NCBI GenBank assembly: GCA_964036045.1
Contig: OZ038385.1
Coordinates: 42,822,367 to 42,886,366 of the forward strand
Direction: 5' to 3'
DNA from: Eutreptiella sp. 'Long Island Sound 2002'
Taxonomy: Eukaryota; Euglenozoa; Euglenophyceae; Eutreptiales; Eutreptiaceae
Length of the DNA: 64,000 nucleotides
Below the pieces are notes generated by a model that was not told where the DNA came from, did not search any database, and saw nothing but the letters and a program-made list of their open reading frames with translations. The first letter of the stretch is position 1. Each line of letters opens with the position of its first letter. The position numbers and the translations under genes were made by a program. Positions 10,977 to 22,511 of this stretch are shown piece after piece.

Positions 10977-12585
10977 CCCCCTCTCCCCCGGGCTTGCGCA
11001 AGCACCGGCTTGTCCAAGCATGAGTCCCCATCTGACTATCGTTTTCCTGCTTTTGTTTTTTTAACCGGGGTTTTTGTTGTCAGAAGCCTAATGTGGGGCG
11101 GTTGTGCTCCGATTGCAGTGGGGAAAAAATTGAAAGGCGATGAAAAGGCGAGCTGAGTGAGATGAGAGACCATGCATAAGACGCATCGGCCGAGCGCTTT
11201 CTTAGTGCTGTACAAAACCCAGCCCTTTGCCTGTGGTGACTGGAATTATGCATAGGCTAACTTGCTTTGCCTTACTCAGAGACGTGGTGTGCCAATACAT
11301 AAAGGTAGCGAGAGAGGGAAGAGGGTGTGGAAACTAACGTCCAGTGTGCCGCACAATGGTCCCTCACTGTTCTCTTCAGCTTATGGTCCAGTGAGCATTC
11401 TTTTCTTGTGTTGTGCTGAACTAGTTGTCGCCTCCCTCCCTTGTCAGCTACTCAAATACCCCCCTCTCCCCCCGGCTTGCGCAAACACCACCCTGTCCAA
11501 GCATGGGTCCCCGTCTGACCGTCGTTTTCCTGCTTTTGTTTTTTTCACCGGGGTTTTTGTGTCAGAAATCTAAGGTGGGGCGGTTGTGCTCCGATTGCAG
11601 TGGGAAAAAAAATTAACTCCCGGCCAGGCGCTCCCCCAAAATTAATTCCCGGCTGCGCGCTCCGCCAAAATTAACTCCCGGACGGGCGCTCCACGGTGCC
11701 TCCACCAAAATTAATTCCCGGCTCGGCACTGTGCCAGAATTAATTCACTGCTGCGCGCTTTGCCAAAATTAATTGCTGGCCGGGTGCTCCCCCAAAGTTA
11801 ATTCCCGGGTGGGCCCCCTGGGCGCTCCGCCAGATTAAATTCCGGGCCTCGCGCTCGGGGGCCGGATCATGCTTGCGGTAGTTCCTCCTGCTCATGCCAC
11901 CATGCTGCTTGCAACTGCAATCCAATGCTGTCTGTTTTGATGTGATTTTCAGCCATGCTTGAAAGTGCTATCGCTGGCATACGTGCTTCCGCGCAATGCA
12001 CGGTACCAGAATTTCCGGTACCGGGGTTGAAGGCATGTGGCAACCACCTGCCCATACCTCACCCTAACAACAATTGTTGCAACGAGGCATCAGAGGTTTG
12101 GGAAAGAGACATGTTCCGAAAGAGCATGATGCTCAATCTGATGAGAATATGGCGTGTATTTCACAGGTTTCAATTGGGGCTGGCATATGTTCACCTGTGG
12201 TCCGAACTAAGTGAGGTTGCCTTCCATGACTGCTTCAGGGGTCGTGGCCTTTGGGTGTGTGAGCCGGACGGAGGCAGAGAACGTCAAGCAAGCCAAGGGG
12301 CGCACCTCTGCTCAGGCAGAGGCGGAAATTGCTCATGGTCCGAGGGAGGTCGACTGGACTAAGCACAGGACCCCGTCTGACCGTCTTTTTTTGTGACCGA
12401 GGGTTTTGTTGTCAGAAATCTAACATGAGGTGGTTGTGCTCCAATTGCAGTGGGAAAGGGGGGCTGGATCATGCTTGCAGTAGTTCCTTCTGCTCGTACC
12501 ACCATGCTGCTTGCAACAGCAATCCAATGCTGTCTGTTTTGATGTGATTTTCAGCCCTGCTTAAAAGTGCTATCGCTGGCATGGC
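10977..12585. repeat. Local segmental duplications and an ATTAATTCCCGG minisatellite
   Basis: Three related segments (about 10977-11128, 11456-11612 and a shorter 12361-12462) share the GTTTTTGT(TG)TCAGAA and CGGTTGTGCTCC blocks. A second duplicated block starts GGATCATGCTTGC at about 11863 and 12464 and runs about 115 bp. Between them (about 11613-11850) roughly eight short units of the type AAAATTAATTCCCGG plus a GC-rich spacer are strung together. The order suggests one segment was copied with both blocks and then lost sequence. Confidence 0.75.
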
Positions 12586-12599
12586 TGTTACTCACATTC

Positions 12600-14411
12600 G
12601 GTCCACATGTGCCAGCCCCAATTATTTCATGTGAAATGCATGGCACATACTCATCAGATGGCGCATGTTTGGGGAACGCAATCAGGTGAGTTGTGTGTAG
12701 AGATACGGGATCTCAGGCAGACATCGGGTTCACAGGTGCGAATTATCCGGACCCCTCGCACATGAAAGTGCTGGGGAACGATCAGGCGGTCGCTTTGGAA
12801 GAAGATTGGAGGGCCCAACACCCCAACAACGAAAGAGGCAATCGGAGCCACCTGCCGCAGTGCATGTCTTGGGCTGTCTCGGCCTGCACGATGCGATCAG
12901 ATGTATCATCATCCGCACGACCGGCGGGGTCCCGGTCCTCAGGGGAACAGGGATGCAGTGTGGGGAGTGGCTCGAGGCAGGCATGCGGGGACAGCATGGG
13001 GAGCCACGAGTTGTCCGGGGCGAGGGAGTTCATGGAGCCACGCACGGGCACCGCGGCATGCTCTTCGTCTGGGTCCAAAGGGTCAGGGTTTAGTATAGAA
13101 GTCAGAGATTGAGGAGACAGAGAGTCAGGGGCCAGGGGTAAACAGGTACAATCAAGAGGACATTCCTGTACACCTGAAGAAGCTGTGACCCTACCGGGAA
13201 GTGTGGGCGAGGTGGTGGGGTCAGCAAGGGTACCTGCAGCCGCCGCACACATCTGAGCTCACTCTGTCTGACTCTCGTTGCTGCACATGGGTCTGCCATG
13301 CTAATTTCTTTGCACCTGTGGCTTCTGCCCTTCCTGTCCATGATGCCACACACTCTGCCCACTCTGCTTTCTCTCGCGTTTTGCCTCTGTTTGTGTATGC
13401 CTCTTACTGTCTGCCCCATTCGCAGATAAACACCATCCATCTTCCCACCATCTCTACCCCTGGGGAAACGGTTTGCACGAAGAGACATTTCATGAGTTGT
13501 TTTGGGGAAGCAAGACATTGACAACCAAGCACGCGCCCCCCACCCCCCACCCCTCTACCACTTTCGTCCCGAGCATAGCATAGGTAAAATTCAAGCGCCA
13601 TAGGCACTCAAAAGATTTTGTTAACATCCACACACATGTGGCTTCTTTTGTTCCTCCCATACGCTGAACTCAAAATGATGATTGTGGCAACCCACATGCT
13701 CTTTGCACCCTGATTGTGGGCACTTTGATTTCACCCTGCTTTGAGCCCCCTGAGACGGCATTGGTTACACAGCCACTTTGATTCCACTCCGCTTTGGTAT
13801 GCAATGTTGTTGCCCCTTGACACACTCAAATCTGTCCATGCCCAACAGCTCACATGTGATGTCATCAGATTGCTCCACTTGGAGGGATCCATGGCACCAA
13901 CATCTCCATCTCGGGAAGGGAAGATGCATGGCTACTAACCCATGCTGTCTCAGGCAACCCTCAAGGTTGGACAAGTCGCATTATTGCAATTCTCTTTGCA
14001 TGGCCCTTGTGGGCCTCTTGAATAGCGTATGGTAGTGCTTTGGCTTTCCTTTGGTCGTCAATCTTTGGTCTGCACCCGGATGTTCTCGAAAGCAATATGC
14101 AGTAGCAGCACACTACTCAATATCCATCCTCAGAAGAAGTCCAAAATCATCATATTGACATGTTTGGTTGTGGGCCATCTAACCTTCATGGGCAAGATTC
14201 GCATCTAGCACAAAATCAAGAACGAGTTGTTTCATTGCACAATTTGGAAACATGCTGATAAGCCCAAGAGCCTGAAACATCTGTGCCTCTCCTGCCCTCC
14301 CGCTTTGGCAGTCCCCATGCCGCTTTGGCTTCTGTCCCACTGGTGAGGGACAGTGGAATATACTCGCAACCCCCTCCCGGAGATTTACGCTGTCGCTGTT
14401 CCTTCCTAGTC
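12600..14411. other. Stretch without a supported gene
   Basis: Overlapping frames on both strands around 12690-13250 are open, but they lack recognisable motifs, splice logic or composition contrast, so I do not call them. The region just before 14412 is the 5' side of the TM-RING gene. Confidence 0.4.
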
Positions 14412-15773
14412 ATGTCCTTCTTTCTGGATGTAGCCACATCCCTCGCCTCCATCCCCCTCGCCGTGCTCGACGATGCCCTCGGTCTCATCACCCGGCCACT
14501 GGTCCTTCTCTACGCTGTGGACCGCGGCGCTTACTCCCCCTTCGCACCGTTTGCCCAGGGAGGCCTGGTCGTCGGATTTCTTGGCACCTTTTCTGCCCTC
14601 CTCATCCTCGGCAGCATCGCCCGCCACTTCAGTCCGCGCGTGACCGCGGACACAGCACAAGCCATCGCCCGGTTCGTCTGCTTTCCGTACGCCATCGATG
14701 CTGCTGCCCAACTGCTGGGGATGCTGGTCATAGACCAAAGTGTCTACTCATACCCAGTGGCTCGGACAGGGCTGGGGGCCCTCGGGGTTCTCGGGGGCAG
14801 CGCACTGCTGTACACATCCGACGCCTTCCTGCGCGCGGTGCGGGAGCGACTGCCGCAGCGGCTTTGCATGCTCCCCCTCGCGATCCTCTGCCGTTTCTGG
14901 TCCGTCGCGCTCCTGCGGCAGAGCGGTCCGGTGGCAGCCCTACTCTATGGCCTAGCCCTTTGCTGGGGCATCGGCGCGGCGGCGCCACCGTCGATCTGGG
15001 GTGCGGTCGGGAAGAGGATGGAGTGGCTCGAGGAATGGCTGAAGCGGGTCGGGGCCGTTGAATGGCTCAAGTGGATGGCCACGATTTGCTGGACCGGCTG
15101 CGAGAGCGTGCGCGCCGCCGTGACCCGGTGCTGGCCCGAGGTCAAACGGTTCGGGCACATGGTGCTCGTCCTCACGCACCTCGACCACCTCGAGCACGCG
15201 CTGGCGCCGTGCTGGCGCGTGCTCTCCCCCGGCGCCCTGCGCCTGGCCACGGCCCTCATCGCCCTGTCGTGCGCCGACGTGCTCGTCCACGGGCCCGCGC
15301 AGGACATCGCCCCGGTGCACCGGCTCGTCCTGTTCGCGGGCTGTGCGCTGTGCGGGGCCGCCGCATCGCTGTCCACCGGCATTCTGGCGGTTCATGCGGC
15401 CGGGCGGGCGCGGGCCGTGCAGATGGACCCGTTCGAGTCGCCCCAGGTCGTGTCGCTGCTGACGTCGGCGGCGGCCCTCATCGCGCTCCCGTGGGACCAG
15501 ACGGGGAGGGTCGCCCAAGTGTATGGGGGGCCCTTGGTCCGGGGCGTGCGGGGCGGGGTCGCGTTCTGCGACGATTGCGTCAAAACGGTGCCAATCATCA
15601 CTATCCTCGTTGTGTTGCTGGTCAACTACGTCCTCTTCGCCTCCGGAGCCCTCGAAGCCCTGTTGTCCCTGTTGGCATGGACCGCGAATGGCTTTGCGAA
15701 GGAGCTGTCCACCGTATCCCTGGATAATGCCGGGGATACCGTGCTGGCCGTTGTACTCATCGCTCTCTCGCAG
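14412..15773 (+). CDS. TM-RING gene, exon 1: multi-pass membrane N-terminal region
   Basis: The ATG at 14412 starts 454 open codons. The product is strongly hydrophobic, with several likely membrane segments (roughly residues 50-70, 118-137, 150-195, 280-300, 310-330 and 405-425) separated by basic or Trp-rich loops. The frame is open upstream too, but this is the first in-frame ATG and it precedes a hydrophobic start. The exon ends in CAG followed by GTGTCC at 15774. Joining to the acceptor at 25046 keeps phase 0, and the hydrophobic stretch at the exon end continues smoothly across the junction. With the exon 2 RING finger, the likely product is a membrane-anchored E3 ubiquitin ligase. Paralogue identity is unknown. 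Confidence 0.6.
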
Positions 15774-15795
15774 GTGTCCAGATGTTGGATGAGGC

Positions 15796-18195
15796 TATCG
15801 CATCGCATCGCATCGCATCACATCACATCGTATCGCACAGCACAGAACAGCACAGACGGCACGGCACTGCACGGCACGGCACGGCACAGCACAGCACAGC
15901 ACAGCACAGCACAGCACAGCACAGCACAGCACAGCACAGCACAGCATAGCATAGCACAGCACATCACAGCACAGCACAGCACAGCACAGCACAGCACAGC
16001 ACAGCATAGCACAGCACAGCACAGCACAGCACAGCACAGCACAGCATAGCACAGCACAGCACAGCACATCACAGCACAGCACAGCACAGCACAGCACAGC
16101 ACCGCACCGCACCGCACAGCACAGCACATCACAGCACAGCACAGCACAGCACAGCACAGCACAGCACAGCACAGCACAGCACAGCACAGCAAAGCACAGC
16201 ACAGCAAAGCACAGCACAGCATACCATGGCACAGCATAGCATAGCATAGCATCGCATAGCATCGCATCGCATAGCATCGCATCGCATAGCACAGCACAGT
16301 GCAGCACAGCACAGCACAGCACATCACAGCACAGCACAGCACAGCACAGCACATCACAGCACAGCACAGCACAGCACAGCACAGCACAGCACAGCACCGC
16401 ACAGCACAGCACAGCACAGCATAGCATACCAGGGCACAGCATGGCATAGCATAGCATACCATCGCATCGCATTGCACAGCACAGCACAGCACAGCACAGC
16501 ACAGCACAGCATAGCATACCATGGCACAGCATAGCATAGCAGAGCATACCATCGCATCGCATTGCACAGCACAGCACAGCACAGCACATCACAGCACAGC
16601 ACAGCACAGCACAGCACAGCACAGCAAAGCACAGCACAGCACAGCACAGCGCAGCACAGCACATCACAGCACAGCACAGCACAGCACAGCACAGCAAAGC
16701 ACAGCACAGCACAGCACAGCACAGCATAGCATACCATGGCACAGCATAGCATAGCACAGCATACCATCGCATAGCATTGCACAGCACAGCACAGCACAGC
16801 ACAGCACAGCACATCACAGCACAGCACAGCACAGCACAGCACAGCACAGCAGAGCACAGCACAGCACAGCACAGCACAGCACAGCACAGCACAGCACAGC
16901 AAAGCACAGCACAGCACAGCACAGCACAGCACAGCACAGCACAGCAAAGTACAGCACAGCATAGCACAGCACATCACAGCACAGCACAGCACAGCACAGC
17001 ACAGCACATCACAGGACAGCACATCACAGCACAGCACAGCACAGCACAGCATAGCACAGCACAGCACAGCACATCACAGCACAGCACAGCACAGCACAGC
17101 ACAGCACATCACAGCACAGCACAGCACAGCACAGCAAAGCACAGCACAGCACAGCACAGCACAGCACAGCACAGCAAAGCACAGCACAGCACAGCACAGC
17201 ACAGCACAGCACAGCACAGCACAGCACAGCACAGCACAGCACAACACATCACAGCACAGCACAGCACAGCACAGCACAGCACATCACAGCACAGCACAGC
17301 ACAGCACAGCAAAGCACAGCACAGCACAGCACAGCACAGCACAGCACAGCAAAGCACAGCACAGCATAGCACAGCACAGCACAGCACAGCACAGCACAGG
17401 ACATCACATCACAGCACAGCACAGCACAGCACAGCACAGCACAGCACAGCACAGCACAGCACCGCACAGCACATCACAGCACAGCACAGCACAGCACAGC
17501 ACAGCACAGCACAGCACAGCACAGCATACCATGGCACAGCATAGCATAGCATAGCATAGCATAGCATAGCATAGCATCGCATCGCATAGCACAGCACAGC
17601 ACATCACAGCACAGCACAGCACAGCACATCACAGCACAGCACAGCACAGAAAAGCACAGCATAGCATACCATGGCACAGCATAGCATAGCATAGCATAGC
17701 ATCGCATCGCATTGCACAGCACAGCACATCACAGCACAGCACAGCACAGCACAGCACAGCACAGCACAGCACATCACAGCACAGCACAGCACAGAAAAGC
17801 ACAGCATAGCATACCAGGGCACAGCACAGCATAGCATAGCATAGCATCGCATCGCATTGCACAGCACAGCACAGCACATCACAGCACAGCACAGCACAGC
17901 ACAGCACAGCACAGCACAGCACAGCACAGCACAGCACATCACAGCACATCACAGCACAGCACAGCACAGCACAGCACAGCACAGCACAGCATAGCATACC
18001 ATGGCACAGCATAGCATAGCAGAGCATACCATCGCATCGCATAGCACAGCACAGCACAGCACAGCACAGCACAGCACAGCACAGCACAGCACAGCACAGC
18101 ACAGCACAGCACCGCACAGCACAGCATACCATGACACAGCATAGCATAGCATAGCATAGCATCGCATCGCATAGCATCGCATAGCACAGCACAGC
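15796..18195. repeat. Pentanucleotide satellite array 1, hierarchical (CACAG)n family
   Basis: About 2.4 kb of 5-bp steps, mainly CACAG with CATAG, CATCG, CATCA, AAAGC-type and CATGG variants. The variants are not random: a composite block (GCATACCATGGCACAGC, then GCATAGCATAGCATCGCATC) recurs every few hundred bases (for example near 16221, 16502, 16730, 17524, 17664, 17994 and 18125). A 5-bp period is free of stops in all frames here, which explains the very long spurious open frames on both strands. Confidence 0.97.
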
Positions 18196-18281
18196 CGGGC
18201 CAGTGCTCAGGGACCACCCCCATCCTGGTCCGAGGTCCCGGTGGGCCGCGATCGGCGGCAGCGGCGGCCCCTGCCCCCCGG

Positions 18282-19046
18282 GTGGAGGTGTACACAACTC
18301 TGTATGGCGCCGTCGCGCAGGTGGTCGTCCCCCCGACGGTGTACGAAACGGTACAGGCCCTGGGCTACCATCACCTCGGCGACCTCTACACAGAGAATCA
18401 CCAGGTGCTGCCGGAGCGAGCCCTGAAGAGACGAGCGCCAGCCCGCAAGGGGATCCCGGGGCTACGAGCGTGGCTGGCCCGCCACGCTGCGGTACTGGTC
18501 CCGCTCCTGAGGGAACCCACGCCGCGATGGCAAGCGGCGCCCAAGGACTGGATCCCGAGGGCCGTGCCCACCTATCAGGCGGAAGTCATAGTGGGGGGCC
18601 GGGCGGCCAAAACCACCCGAATGGAGACGATATACCATAGGGGACAGCCCCTCCGGATGACCGCGGCCCTGCAGGACACCATCGAGACCGCGGGCTGGGC
18701 GCCAGAACCCCGGGTGTGCCAGCAGCCCCCGGGCACCCTGCCCAGCGACACCAGGCTCCACCGCCTCCTGGTGGCCCTCCTGGATATCCAAGTGCAGGTG
18801 GATGCGCCACTGCACGCCCAGCTGTGGGGCGACCACCGGCAGGAGTCCCTGGCCCAGCTCCAGCGCACTGGGGTCAGGGCGCCCACCGTCGTGTGGACGA
18901 CAGCCCCCCCGACTGCTGCCTACTGGAACTGGGCCAGCACATCGCAGGCCCCTCTCGTGACGGTCACCTCGACGCTGCCGCCGTTTCCGTGGATCGCCAT
19001 AGCCCCGGCGGCGGTGGCGCGCTTCCAATATCCTGACAACAAATAA
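18282..19046 (+). CDS. GC-rich ORF, probably a piece of a LINE ORF2 (between RT and RNase H)
   Basis: A 254-codon frame in GC-rich DNA immediately after satellite array 1. It has Trp/Pro-rich composition typical of the linker between reverse transcriptase and RNase H in LINE ORF2 proteins. No catalytic motif is present. It is followed in another frame by an RNase H-like segment at 19057, consistent with a decayed retroelement. The assignment rests on context. Confidence 0.3.
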   Translation: MEVYTTLYGAVAQVVVPPTVYETVQALGYHHLGDLYTENHQVLPERALKRRAPARKGIPGLRAWLARHAAVLVPLLREPTPRWQAAPKDWIPRAVPTYQAEVIVGGRAAKTTRMETIYHRGQPLRMTAALQDTIETAGWAPEPRVCQQPPGTLPSDTRLHRLLVALLDIQVQVDAPLHAQLWGDHRQESLAQLQRTGVRAPTVVWTTAPPTAAYWNWASTSQAPLVTVTSTLPPFPWIAIAPAAVARFQYPDNK

Positions 19047-19056
19047 TGCTACTGAG

Positions 19057-20082
19057 GTGTACGCAGTGACACAGGGGGTAAAAATTTTCCCACAAGCAAA
19101 CTTGGCCCTGATGACAGACTCTGCCTTGGTCTACCTGGGAGCCACCGGCGCAGCGCGAATCTGGAAAATCCGTGGCTGGCACGGATCACACGGCCCCATA
19201 CTACACCCCGAGCTATGGGATGAGTTGCTACAGCTCATCGCGGGCCATCAAGGTATACTGAATTGGTACAAGGTCCCATCTCATGTGCAGATAGAGGGTA
19301 ATGAACGTGCCAATGATTTGGCAGAATGGGGACGGCAACAAAACCCGCTATACCCTGAACCCCCCGGGGACAGAGAGGAGGGCAGTGCAAGCACGGGGGC
19401 GAACCACAGCAAAGTGATCATTTTTTCACACAAGCACCCATCCCCCCCCGAGCCCGCAGAACGAGCAGGTTCACCCCCGCCCCCAGTGGTGCAAGAACCC
19501 TCGACACCGCCGTGTGCGACACCGTCCGCCCCCATGTCAGGCACACAGTCAGATACACACAACATGGTGACACCCCTCGTGACACCTATTAGAGTACCGG
19601 TCAGTGCCTCCCCATTGTGCAGAGATACACCCGCCCGCCTGCTTTTGAATGAGCTGGACCTATGTCTCATGGATGAACCTGTAGGTCATCAGAGTGGCTC
19701 TCTCTCTGAGACCACCGTGTCTTTCGCCTCCACAGAGGATCACATTCAGTCTCAGGCCTCGCAGGACAGTCTATTCACGGTATCAGGGAGTGAAAACTAT
19801 TCGGCCCCGCGGCCAACCAAACGCAGGCATTTCAACACGCCTAGCCCGGTGCCATCCAGCCCCGCCTCAGTGGACATACACTCACACGGAACAACCATGT
19901 ACTCACCCAGCATGCCGGCACGTTCCAACAAACAGCCCGTATACTCACCGCGGCAACCAGCATCGCCTCCGGCGCCAGACACGCCCAATTTCTGGCACTG
20001 CTCGATTTGTGACACTGATTGCTCAGGGCACTCCCTACCAGAGTCACCTACCACCCCGGACTCTGGCTGTTTTGAGATGTAG
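19057..20082 (+). CDS. RNase H-like C-terminal segment of a non-LTR retrotransposon
   Basis: The N-terminal third shows the second half of a retroelement RNase H: a Glu-containing strand (E-V-Y-A) just before the frame start, a catalytic-type Asp in MTDSALV, and the C-terminal H...GNE.AD signature (SHVQIEGNERANDLA). The remaining ~220 residues are Ser/Pro-rich and end with a short Cys-containing patch (CSICDTDC). The first RNase H strand with its catalytic Asp is not found in frame upstream, so this looks like a partial or decayed copy. Confidence 0.5.
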   Translation: MYAVTQGVKIFPQANLALMTDSALVYLGATGAARIWKIRGWHGSHGPILHPELWDELLQLIAGHQGILNWYKVPSHVQIEGNERANDLAEWGRQQNPLYPEPPGDREEGSASTGANHSKVIIFSHKHPSPPEPAERAGSPPPPVVQEPSTPPCATPSAPMSGTQSDTHNMVTPLVTPIRVPVSASPLCRDTPARLLLNELDLCLMDEPVGHQSGSLSETTVSFASTEDHIQSQASQDSLFTVSGSENYSAPRPTKRRHFNTPSPVPSSPASVDIHSHGTTMYSPSMPARSNKQPVYSPRQPASPPAPDTPNFWHCSICDTDCSGHSLPESPTTPDSGCFEM

Positions 20083-20321
20083 AGGCCTTCTCCCATGTCT
20101 GAATGAACATGCAGCGGCACGGAGCCATAGGCCTGTACGACTATTGTGCCTAGTCACGGTCATGTACGGGACGTCGAGTTCAGCTCAGACGTCAGCACAA
20201 CCGGATTGTGATTGCTACATGCTCACGCCCACCCCCCCGCCAAGTGACGGCGCAAAACCAATGCCGCCGAGCTTGACTCAATTGTGCAAGTTTTGAACGT
20301 ATCCCCCCACACAGACAGTAT

Positions 20322-20402
20322 GGGAGGCAGTGTGGTATAGTGGTTAACATCATCGACTGTCGTCACATAGATCGCCGGTTCGAACCCGGCCTGTAGCAGT
20401 GC
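20322..20402 (+). repeat. tRNA-like (SINE-head) sequence
   Basis: It contains an A-box-like TGGTATAGTGGTTAAC and a perfect B box GGTTCGAACCC within a 5-bp T stem (GCCGG...CCGGC). The acceptor ends do not pair, so a functional tRNA is unlikely. A tRNA-derived SINE head or pseudo-tRNA fits better. Confidence 0.5.
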
Positions 20403-20654
20403 TCCCCCCCACCGGCCTCGCCCGACCGGGGACTGGGGCCCCTCCCGTTGCTTTCTATTTTTTCTCACTGGCCTTAACTATTTTTTCCCACTGAGCTGCT
20501 ACGCTCCCCCCTTTTACATTCATCAATTAGAAAAACGTGCCCAGGCGCCTGCAGCAGTGCGCCCCGCCACCGCCCACGCTCGATGGGAGGCTGCCACCCC
20601 ACCCGTTGCTTGCCTTTGCCCGAGCTGCCGCTCCGCTTGATCCGCTTCTGGCAG

Positions 20655-20740
20655 CCCGGGCAGCGGGATTCGAACCTGGGACCAGCGAAGCTGGAGTCCA
20701 GGGTGCTTCCACTGAAGCACAGGGCACCTCACCCGCGATG
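20655..20740 (-). repeat. Second tRNA-like (SINE-head) sequence, minus strand
   Basis: On the minus strand an A-box-like CTTCAGTGGAAGCACC is followed by the B box GGTTCGAATCC at tRNA-like spacing. Acceptor pairing is poor. Together with the one at 20322 it brackets a ~250-bp low-complexity block. Confidence 0.45.
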
Positions 20741-20980
20741 GGATACCCCATACACACAGCCACATGGCACACATGCGTTTGCCACGCCCTTTGATTTTTC
20801 TGGTAATGTACATAGATAGTGGAGCACCCCAACCAAGAAGGGGACACATGGAGCCTGTGTGATTGAACTGAACGGCACATGCATGCACTGACGTGAAGAA
20901 CTTCTGGTTGTACGACAGGCGGTGGTGGACGTCTGTACGTTTCAGCAAACCACCTTTATGGCCAATATCCAGCGGAGTGC

Positions 20981-22345
20981 ATGGCGCACAAATGCCCGGG
21001 GCACCCGCACAAGGGGCCCCTCTATTACTCCCTCGATACGGTGGGGACAGTGCCAGCGGAGCTACACCAGGCCCTGCGCACCCACCTCACAGAGCACCAT
21101 GGGGACATGGCCCTCCTGGCGCCCCACGGCCGGGCGACCGACCCCCCGCGAGTGTTGGCCCCTGAGACTCGCCCGGGCGTCCGGTTCCATGACCTGCCTG
21201 CGCTGGCGACCCTCCGAGGCAGTGTCGTGGCGGTGGATGCAGGGGCCACGCAGGCGGGTATGGCCATGGCCGGGGTCGTCCAGAGCGGGCCTGGGGAGTA
21301 TCAGGCCCAGGTGGCCTCAGGAGTGGGCACCTCCCAGGAGGGGGGGGCGATGGCCCTCCTCTCGTATGCCCGCCGGCTGGCGACACAGCAGGGGGTTTAC
21401 TGGCTGGTGCCGGACTCGGAGGCAGCAGTGGGGGCCCTCCGCACGTACCAGGAAGGAGGGCACTGCGGAGATGGCATCCACCACCTCTACGCCACTGTCC
21501 TGGGGGGGCAGCGCCTCTCCCCGAGGTCTGCCATCAATGTGGTGACCACACCATCGCACTGGATCACGGACCTCAACGTCCGTGTGGACGCAGCGACGCG
21601 GGAGCCGCCGGAGGTAGACCTCACGTGGCTCCTCAGGCGCCCCTACTCATTTATCCCCCCAGTGCCCTTCCGCGACCAGTGCCAGCTCTCCCCGACGGCG
21701 CTGAGTGACTGGTTGCAGGACCGGGCCTCCATACCGGCGCAAGCCATCTACGAGGCCCGCTGGGGGGTAAATTTCATGCCAGGGGGGGGCCTCCCCCTGG
21801 ACTGGTTCGACCACGACCAGCAGCGCCACATCACGGCGCATTGCATGGACAACGTCCCGACCATGGCCGTCCTAGCCCACCGTTCCTTCCACGGGGGCAC
21901 GGTGCTGGATACAACGTGCCTCCTGTGCGGGACACAGCCCGAGACGGCGCCCCACCTGTGGGCCTGCTCGGCTCAATCGCACGAGTGGGGGCCAGCCCAC
22001 CGGCGCCTCGCAGCGTGGCACGACCAGAAGGTGGGGCCACGGGCGGCCCCGGTGCGTCACCAGCTGTGGGAACCGACTGTGCTGGAGCAGTGGGCGGCAG
22101 CCCTGCGGAGCCCCTCCATGCAGCTGGCCCACCTGGAGTGTACAGGGCCCCACTCGCTGGGCACGGAGTTCCTCCGCCACGTCGTGGAGGAGTCCATACG
22201 GATCTGGTACGCCCACGCCAAGGCGCGTGCCACACTGCTGAAGGCCCGCCTGGGCCCGGGCAGCACGATGGCGTGGGCGTTGCAGGAGCTACGCCTGCAC
22301 CAGCAAGCAGAAAGGGAAGGGGTGCAGCGAGAGCTCCTGGAATAA
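20981..22345 (+). CDS. RNase H-like plus CCHC C-terminus of a LINE ORF2
   Basis: A 454-codon ORF. Residues around 80-210 look like an RNase H fold: a VVAVDAGAT strand, then a Glu helix, a PDSEAAV Asp segment and a late VDAAT segment. Near residue 315 a CLLCGTQPETAPHLWAC motif (C-x2-C, H, C) matches the zinc knuckle at the C-terminus of many LINE ORF2 proteins. The reverse transcriptase part is missing, so the insertion is 5' truncated, as is usual for LINEs. It lies in the sense orientation of the host intron and ends 167 bp before satellite array 2. Confidence 0.5.
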   Translation: MAHKCPGHPHKGPLYYSLDTVGTVPAELHQALRTHLTEHHGDMALLAPHGRATDPPRVLAPETRPGVRFHDLPALATLRGSVVAVDAGATQAGMAMAGVVQSGPGEYQAQVASGVGTSQEGGAMALLSYARRLATQQGVYWLVPDSEAAVGALRTYQEGGHCGDGIHHLYATVLGGQRLSPRSAINVVTTPSHWITDLNVRVDAATREPPEVDLTWLLRRPYSFIPPVPFRDQCQLSPTALSDWLQDRASIPAQAIYEARWGVNFMPGGGLPLDWFDHDQQRHITAHCMDNVPTMAVLAHRSFHGGTVLDTTCLLCGTQPETAPHLWACSAQSHEWGPAHRRLAAWHDQKVGPRAAPVRHQLWEPTVLEQWAAALRSPSMQLAHLECTGPHSLGTEFLRHVVEESIRIWYAHAKARATLLKARLGPGSTMAWALQELRLHQQAEREGVQRELLE

Positions 22346-22511
22346 GCGCGGTCGCCAGAGGCGAACTCACCAGGTCTCCCCGACTCCCCCTCCCCCTGCC
22401 GAGGCCTACACACTTACGCACAGCGCGCACACAACACACACAGCCCAGCCCGTTTACCTGTACCCGTGGGTAGACATCCCGGCCTTTGCCTTTTTGTAAC
22501 AGCGCCTTCAG

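Noticed and set aside
12693-13252. Overlapping open frames on both strands
   Set aside because: No recognisable motif, splice logic or composition difference favours either strand.
14952-15727. Frames antisense or out of frame to the TM-RING exon 1
   Set aside because: High GC content leaves alternative frames open; only the frame with coherent membrane segments and the phase-0 junction was kept.
15795-18297. Very long open frames on both strands encoding His-Ser-Thr-Ala-Gln or Val-Leu-Cys-Cys-Ala repeats
   Set aside because: A 5-bp repeat without stop triplets is open in every frame; the peptides are an arithmetic result of the satellite. The same holds for 22521-24788.
20322-20402. Functional tRNA gene
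   Set aside because: A and B boxes are present but acceptor ends do not pair and the anticodon arm is weak.
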